A stretch of 64,000 bases of DNA from Neospora caninum Liverpool (taxonomy: Eukaryota; Apicomplexa; Conoidasida; Eucoccidiorida; Sarcocystidae): positions 2,976,001-3,040,000 of the forward strand of contig NC_018397.1 in NCBI RefSeq assembly GCF_000208865.1, read 5' to 3'. Shown here piece by piece: positions 57,901-64,000 of this stretch (within the stretch, counting starts at the first letter, position 1; each line of letters starts with the position of its first letter). The notes beneath the pieces are model-generated. The model saw only the letters and a program-made list of their open reading frames with translations, ran no database searches and was not told the origin of the DNA. The translations under genes were made by a program, and so were the position numbers.

Positions 57901-60048
57901 GGGAAACTTCCGCTTGGAGACAGATGCGCAGGACGTGTCCTCTGGTCGTGGCAGCCACAATGCAGCAGGCGGGCAACCGGCGGAGCGAGACGGGGCAGAC
58001 GCTGCCAAGGAGACGACTTCAGGCAGCCGCCCTGCGGGGAGGTTTCAGTTGTTTTCGTCCCTCGCGCGTGAGGGGCGTCCGGGCCTTTTGCGGACACTTT
58101 TTTCGTTTCTGGGCAAGAGGCGGACGACGCAAGGAGACAGCGTCGACGCGGCTTCAGAATCCTGCCATGCGAACGCACAGGGTTTTGCAGCAGACGCTTC
58201 CAGGTCTCTGGAGAGCCGCGGGGAGGGACCGGGAGTTGGCGAAGAGGAGAGAGCGTGGAAGGGATCGGTGCTTTCGACTAGACCGGCTTCTCACGCCTTC
58301 ACCTTGACCCCGTTTTCGAGAGAGAAATCCGGGGGGGAGGCTCGAGGCGCCCATTCTGTGCAGGCAGACGCGAAGCACCCCTCGTTCTCGTGCGAGCCCT
58401 CTGCGGAACCGACGGGTCGGACAAACGCGGCACACCGCCGAGAGCAGTTTGAAATCCAGGGAACGGCACGCAGCCCTAGATCAACTGTTGAGGCGGGAAG
58501 GCCAGATTGGCTAGGTGGTATTTGTTGGGAGAAAGGCATGAGACGAGGGACGGGCGACAGCACCAGCACGCGGACGAGTAGTCGGACACGAGTTAGCGGG
58601 AACCGCGGGGCCAGACAAGTTTCATCTCCCAGTTGCGCGCATCTGTCTTGTCCCACGCCTCTCGGGCATTCCGTTGAGATATCTCCCTGCGAAAGATGTA
58701 CGGGGGCTGGGCCGTTGCATTCCGAGGGAGTGTTCCCGAGGTCGGGTGTTGCCCAGACAGACTCTTGGGCAGTGCAGGCACCCAGTACGACGCGGGCGTC
58801 AGAGTGGGGACTTCTCCGCGACGAAAATCTTTCACGGACAGGTGGACTTTCTGACCAGCCATTCGGAGAAAGGAGCCATGAAACTGTTTCCGTTGTGAGA
58901 CGTATCGCCAAGGACTGCCCGCGTTGTCGGCGGCAAGTTTTGTTGGAGGTTCTGCGCCTCGACCCTGGGCGGTCAGGGAAGGCAGGTCAGCAAAAGAAGC
59001 GCCTTGTCCGAGCAGCTCTGACACAGCCTGTAGGCTTTTGTGTGTGTTGGGTGCCGAAGAACGCTCGTGGGGGTGCGACTCGCCTGAGCGCCACGCGAGG
59101 TGAACCCTCGGCGAAGTCCAGAGAGAGGCGGAGCACGCGGGGGGCGAGTGAATCCGTCGCTGTCTCACCGCAGCAATCTCTCTCTGAGGGAGACTCCGAC
59201 TCCGCCGAAGCCCGACGCGTGCCTCGTCAGCAAGCGACGCGAACAGTCCCGAGGACTGCGGGGCGATCTGAAAGGCCAGTGGGACCTGCAGGGATCGACA
59301 GAGAAAGGGGACAAGGCAAAAGCAGGTGCGGGGAGAGAACAGACCACGAAGGCAAGGCGACAGACGCTGGCCTCTGGGTGCAAGCAATGATGCTCATGGA
59401 TATGTAGTTTTCGAACCACGAGGATGTGCGAGTATTGAGAGGAGTGAGCAGCAGTCAGGGAACAGGGTCCGGGTCCGCATAGTCCCGCAAAGTGAAGTTT
59501 GTCTCTTCCCCACTCAGAACAAAAGAAATCCTCACGCAACGCATTCGACTCGTGAAGGGTCGGCTCTCTGCAGAGAGGCAGCTGCCTCGGTAACGAAGCG
59601 TGCTGGCTGCAACGGAGCAAAGAGTACGTGGTTTTCTCAGTGCAGCGTGCTGTGCGCGGTTTGGGTTTTTGCTGGATACGCAAGGGTACATAGGGATCCG
59701 TACAAATAAATACGTAGATGTGTTTTTTCACAGGTAGAAGAGGATGCACGTCTTTGGGTCTCCCGTTTGTTTCTTCGCGGTGCTTGGCCAATCTGCATGT
59801 CTCCCGAGGGTTTTGTTGGACCGAGAGTTGATCTCAACTCTGGCGTGAAGTTTTCAATGATTGAAAGCACTTTGTTTTCTTTCAACTCGATCCTGATTTG
59901 TGGTATCCAGGCGGAAGGACGGGCTGTGCTGACGCCATCAGCGTCTCATAGTGCCTCGAAGTCTGCTTTTATAACGAGGCAAACGCCACGGGACACGATA
60001 AGTCTTCTTAGACAGTTGCTGGAAAAGAGACACGCGAGTTCTCGTTAG
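54902..60048 (+). CDS. Large disordered protein with short carboxyl-terminal conserved module, unrecognised
   Basis: One long exon opens at ATG 54902 (GAAGATGA, A at -3), and a second exon runs 59734-60048 (acceptor TGTTTTTTCACAG) to TAG. The unspliced frame would stop at 59407. A donor in phase with the second exon is TGG followed by GTGCAA at 59378; CCA followed by GTGGGA at 59279 also fits. Length is therefore about 1,560-1,600 residues. Nearly all of exon 1 is Ser/Arg/Pro/Gly-rich and disordered. Exceptions are a coiled coil at about 502-557 (RRLLSAASREARTECELLHQ) and a structured stretch near 1330-1375 with CPRCRRQVLLEVLRL (Cys 1339 and 1342). Exon 2 is compact and protein-like (EEDARLWVSRLFLRGAWPIC, SILICGIQAEGRAVL). 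No signal peptide or membrane span is seen. No family is recognised. In-frame sequence upstream of 54902 lacks an ATG, but an earlier exon cannot be excluded. Confidence 0.78.
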
Positions 60049-63000
60049 GCCCCCAAAAACAGAGTTTCCTGGTGCAGCACGCTAGGTACGCTCTTCATTC
60101 ACGCCCACAAGGCGGATGGTGGCCGGTTTCTGTTTTGCTCTTCATTTGAGGGCTCCACTCCAAAAGGCACTACAGATAGCGTGGAAGCTCTTTTGATTTC
60201 CGTGAACGGAGTTACATATTAGATTACATTCGCTCCCACGCGGTCTGTGGTAAGTTAACATTAAAACGTATCCTGTACTCCACAAGGAAGGGCACGAGAG
60301 GCGGCGCCCGGCTCGTGGGCATACTGGGCTCTCAATCGGTTTAGATGTGGAGTTGAAGCCCAGCATCTCCAGTTACTGGTGAAAATTTTTTTAATATAGG
60401 GCAGTGGAACGATGACTCATAGTGGGACCGCGGCGCAGAGAGGGGAAACTCTCCGTGCAAGGGGATAAGAATGCCACTGCTAGAGTATTGGCTCCAGAGA
60501 GCAAGGGACACAGAGTTCTGCAGATGTTTCTCCTTACGATCCTAGGATCTGATAGATATGATACAGGAAGGACTGAATGAATTAATCTTTCAGCGCTGTA
60601 CAGATTTCGCTGCCTGAACGTTGAGAGAAATGCGGGTGTTGTTGCCTGTGCTCGTCGCGAGACTCCTTCTCATTTCGCGAAGGTATGTGGCAACTGTATA
60701 CGTTTGTGGCTCATCAGAATGTTCACGCAATGTGGTGTCGCCGGGCGCCAGACCACCTTCCCCACATCAGAGTATTTGGAAGGTGCGTCAAGCCCGACGA
60801 GTTGTTTCAAGTTGGCCTCCCCTTCCACGTCGAACCGTCCGATACACTACTCATGCGATATTTCTGAACGCGTTCCATGGTGTGCCATCCGTTCGTGATT
60901 TTCACCTGCTGAGCAAGAGTAAAATGAAATATGGTGAACGAGGAGCGGTAAGGAAGACGGCCATTGCCGCATGAAATGTGCGTCAGACCTCTGAGTCACC
61001 CCCAACCCCACTGGGAGCATAAATGACACAAAAACGAGTTAAGACGGATTAAGAGGGCGAGCGAGCAAAGACTGACGCCGGTTCCGTACAACGGAAAACA
61101 GTACGGCTCTCAGTGTCAAACTTCTGAAGTCTTCTCAGGCCGTCAAGTCTCAGTCACTTGAACCTGTGGAACTGGTGTGCTCCGCCAAGTGTTAGAGCAG
61201 TACTTTCGCTGCTGCCGTACCGTAACTGCGAGCACGAAAACTATGCTTGTAGGCACAGGCAGCGTTGCACACCGTGTGGCCCCCCTCTACGGAATACCAC
61301 AAAAGCGGTCCTATCCAGCGTCTGTTGATGGAAGCGCCACACATGGCAGCCTGGAGAAGTGCAGCGCCACGCCTATCCCTACCACTTTAAAAATTACCTG
61401 TGAGTGTGCTAACAAATCAAACCTGTCCTCGCGCTGACCCTGAAGTGGCACGTCTGCACGATTCGATGTGTTCACACAAACGCATGCTGCACACATTCAG
61501 ACTGCTCCCAATTGGTGACTCCAGGCCGTTCAGTCGCTTCCGATATTTCTACGCAGCATTATGGGCTCACGTTGACCCAACAAGTGTTCCAGACGAAAGG
61601 ATACGGTGTTAAGACCGTCTCACGACTTCTCTCGGTGCCAGCAACGACACACGAGCTACAGCCGTATTGCGTCCATCAGCAAGTTTCCCTCGGCGACCCA
61701 AGAAATAATGAATTTTGACTTCGACCAATGGTGTGTGTAACAATGACTATACCGTTGGGCGGAATCGAAGAATGCATGTTTCCCTGTCAAAAAGGCCAGA
61801 AGCCTTTCTGAGGACCAACTTTTGGATCATTGCGGGTCGAGCAGAGGAAGATGTTGAAGCTACTTACATTCCGCGAACAGAGCTATATCTATTGAGATGA
61901 AGTTTTCCCGTGATGTACAAGAAATAGTGCATGCACGCGAGGCGTCCGACACTATTTTGATGACCAGAGCATCCGTGCTGGGGCCGGCAAGGACCATCGA
62001 CAACGCTCTGCCACATAGACGGAGCATGGAAAGCTGTTGTGTAGACTGACAATGATGCTAAGACTGCTTTACAAAGAAAGGGATAACTGGTTGCAATCCA
62101 CCAGGGAAAGACTGTGGAGCATTTGAGACGATAGAGGTGGCGGACGACTGAGACCCCTGCCAGATGAATCTGATCCACTTCTGTTTCCGAACGAGAAGTC
62201 AAACGACAACGTCATCAACGGGAAGACGATTTCTCGCTTCTGCTGCGCTTCGACAACATCAATACGGGACCATACCAGCTGATTTGCTATTGCGTGAGGA
62301 GGGGACACGAGGGAGAGGGGGGTAACGGGGTCAATCACGCTCATGTTAAGACAAGTGTGACTGACGATTTGTCCTGAACTCAGGCATTCAATGAGATATA
62401 TAAACGGCGGCCTCAGGTGTGCTTGGACACGAGAAAAGTTGATTGGAGCAGCTTGTTTTGTCGCGGTTTATACTCGCTCGTTTGCCTTGAATTAAGGGGG
62501 TGGGGCACTCGCGTGGCCATCTGCCTCCGCGGAGGAAATCTCCGCGTATAGCCATGAAACTGGTCGCCTTTTCAGAGACGACGGGCCCTACTGTGGTAGC
62601 GGCCACACGAGCACCTGATCAGCGCTAGACAGTTGTCATATGAGCCAGTCAGGGGTTGGAGAAGCTCCAGTGTCCGTGAATGGGCGGGTTTGTTCCTGTA
62701 AGCCGACCGTACAATTTGTCCAAATGTGTAATTTCGCGTGTAGCACTGGATATGTTCTTGTAGCCCCGTGTTTTGTCTCGGCCCACAAGTATCCATTTCC
62801 TCCAGGTTTTCGCGGCGACTGTATCCCGGGATCCACCGCGGTCTTTCGAAGCGAAGCCACACCTGGTTACACATCTCTGCAAGGCTGCATAGGAACAGTT
62901 TTTTACTCAAACTTCAAGACTGTCTTTCCCAGCTGGTGTCCCCCGTCCCCCCGCAAAACCGCCTGTTTCCAACAAGACCCAGCTCGGTATAGACCGTCGG

Positions 63001-63368
63001 CATATAGTTGAAGACAAGTATTGACAGTGTTTTGGAACTGAGTCTTACAAAAGGGTTCCTGTGAAGCAAAACCCTCAAACTCCCAAGCGGTGTGTGTGCG
63101 AAGCCTTCTTTTGCTTCGGTAAGGAACGGCAGCCGGCAAACAAACATTGCGTGTGTTGCTAATTGTTTTACTCTTGTGCATTGCGCGTGCGCCGGGCACC
63201 GCCCACGTAACTGTGCCTTCGCCACTCTCTTTATGCAATCGCCGAGGGGCATAAATAGAGGCCGTCTTCGGGCCTGCTTGAGCGTCTCTTTCGTATGCGA
63301 GGTTCAAGTTGGCAGGAAAAGTGTAATGCCAAGGGAATCGCCCTCATCCATTTGTGTTTCCCGAGTCG
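60049..63368. other. Mostly unassigned region, lower GC
   Basis: No complete gene could be built. Notable + strand pieces are an ATG at 60630 followed by a hydrophobic leader (MRVLLPVLVARLLLISR) ending at a GTATGT donor; a frame at 61177-61437 ending in TTLKITCECANKSN; and a Cys-rich frame at 62640-63008. Whether they belong together is unknown; see findings. Confidence 0.35.
63250..63259 (+). promoter_or_regulatory. TATA-like element
   Basis: CATAAATAGAGG surrounds this position, about 115 bases upstream of the likely first ATG at 63369 and 42 bases upstream of another ATG at 63295. Apicomplexan promoters often lack a canonical TATA box, so function is uncertain. Confidence 0.25.
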
Positions 63369-64000
63369 ATGCGCAGAAATCAAAGCACGGCAGAGAGGAG
63401 ACAGAGCGAGCGGCACATGCGAGAAGACGACCGTTCTCGCTTCTTTGCTGCCGCGCGAAGGAAAAGGTATCCTACTACTGCCAGGAAGAGGAAGGAGGGA
63501 GAGGACGGTGGAGAAGGGAAAACCGGGGGGGTGTTTGTTCTCTTTTGTTCCACAGTGATTGCCTCCTGTTCCGTTTTTTCTGCTTTCGTCTGGCCCATGG
63601 CCACTCTCCTGACTTTGACGCCTCTCTCTTTGCTCTCCTTTCCGAGTCCATAGTCTTTTTCTGTTTCCTTTACTTGCTTTCACAGGCGCTCGGCCGCGTG
63701 GACGAGAGCCTTGCGGCCTTTTCAAACGAAGCCAAGCCTGTTCCAGATTCGTGCTGGCTCCTCGCCTCGTTACCCAACTCCATTTTTTCTTGCACTGACT
63801 GCGTTTCCGTGTTTCAAAGCCCGCACGTTTCACCAGGTACAGCGCGTAGCTTTCTCTGGGTGCAAACGCACGGCAATATTTGCGACTTCTCTCGTGGACG
63901 AGGCCCGGTCGCTCGCAGAATCCCGCGCGTGTTTTTGTCTGTGTGCTTAAAATCTGTCAAAATTCGTCTGTTTCTGATGAAGCGGCTGGGATATTCTCTC
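63369..64000 (+). CDS. First exons of a gene running off the right edge
   Basis: Exon 1, 63369-63466, encodes a highly charged amino terminus (MRRNQSTAERRQSERHMRED, then FFAAARRKR) and ends at a GTATCC donor in phase 2. Exon 2 begins at 63686 after TTGCTTTCACAG. In the phase set by exon 1 it encodes SAAWTRALRPFQTKPSLFQ and ends at CAG followed by GTACAG (63837). The same exon read in its own phase 0 gives an equally protein-like product (ALGRVDESLAAFSNEAKPVP) that is open to position 64000. So either the first-exon assignment or the frame is wrong in one model. No family is recognised from either reading. Confidence 0.4.

Noticed and set aside
1..64000. CRISPR arrays, insertion sequences, bacterial operons, tRNA or rRNA genes
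   Set aside because: No regularly spaced direct repeats with unique spacers, no terminal inverted repeats with a transposase, no Shine-Dalgarno-linked gene strings and no recognisable tRNA or rRNA sequence were seen by eye.

Overview
The window looks like nuclear chromosomal DNA of a coccidian apicomplexan, most likely Toxoplasma gondii or a close relative such as Hammondia or Neospora. The basis is: roughly half GC with lower-GC spacers, intron-rich genes with GT/AG junctions, A/T microsatellites and G- or C-runs in introns, Ser/Glu/Arg-rich disordered protein segments, and a secretory-type protein kinase with coccidian rhoptry-kinase features. There are no bacterial operons, ribosome binding sites, CRISPR arrays or insertion sequences. 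The species call is inference, because no database search was possible.

Layout. 1-348 (-): amino end of an acylated 'MGC' protein that runs off the left edge. 4670-7993 (+): VPS72/YL1, the H2A.Z-handling subunit of SWR1-type remodelers. 9302-9661 (+): possible orphan exon. 10997-15207 (+): eight-exon DnaJ protein of the Caj1/Djp1 type. 16762-17494 (-): tentative small gene. 19072-20741 (+): 3' exons of a gene with a CHORD-like Cys motif. 22428-28898 (-): eight-exon membrane-anchored protein kinase, rhoptry-kinase-like. 31786-37590 (-): 1,110-residue coiled-coil protein. 38031-40812 (-): 368-residue coiled-coil protein. 41913-45009 (-): 11-exon gene of very short exons, unrecognised. 45901-50970 (+): ten-exon WDR82/Swd2. 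54902-60048 (+): about 1,600-residue disordered protein with a small conserved carboxyl module. 63369-64000 (+): start of a gene that runs off the right edge.

Exon models were built by hand from splice consensus and reading-phase matching. For VPS72, DnaJ, the kinase, WDR82 and the long coiled-coil gene, every junction keeps phase and the joined protein reads as a continuous domain. I regard these as firm. For 41913-45009 all junctions also keep phase, but several donors are weak. For 16762-17494, 19072-20741, 9302-9661 and the right-edge gene, only some exons are convincing.

Functional themes. Two genes are chromatin factors (VPS72 for H2A.Z exchange, WDR82 for Set1/COMPASS H3K4 methylation or transcription termination). 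One is a chaperone co-factor. One is a probable secretory-pathway kinase. Three or four are lineage-restricted coiled-coil or disordered proteins of the kind often found in the apicomplexan cytoskeleton. The most interesting points are the membrane-anchored kinase, the adjacent coiled-coil pair with a stop codon inside a consensus splice donor, the cryptic short-exon gene at 41.9-45.0 kb, and the CHORD-like terminus at 20.6 kb.
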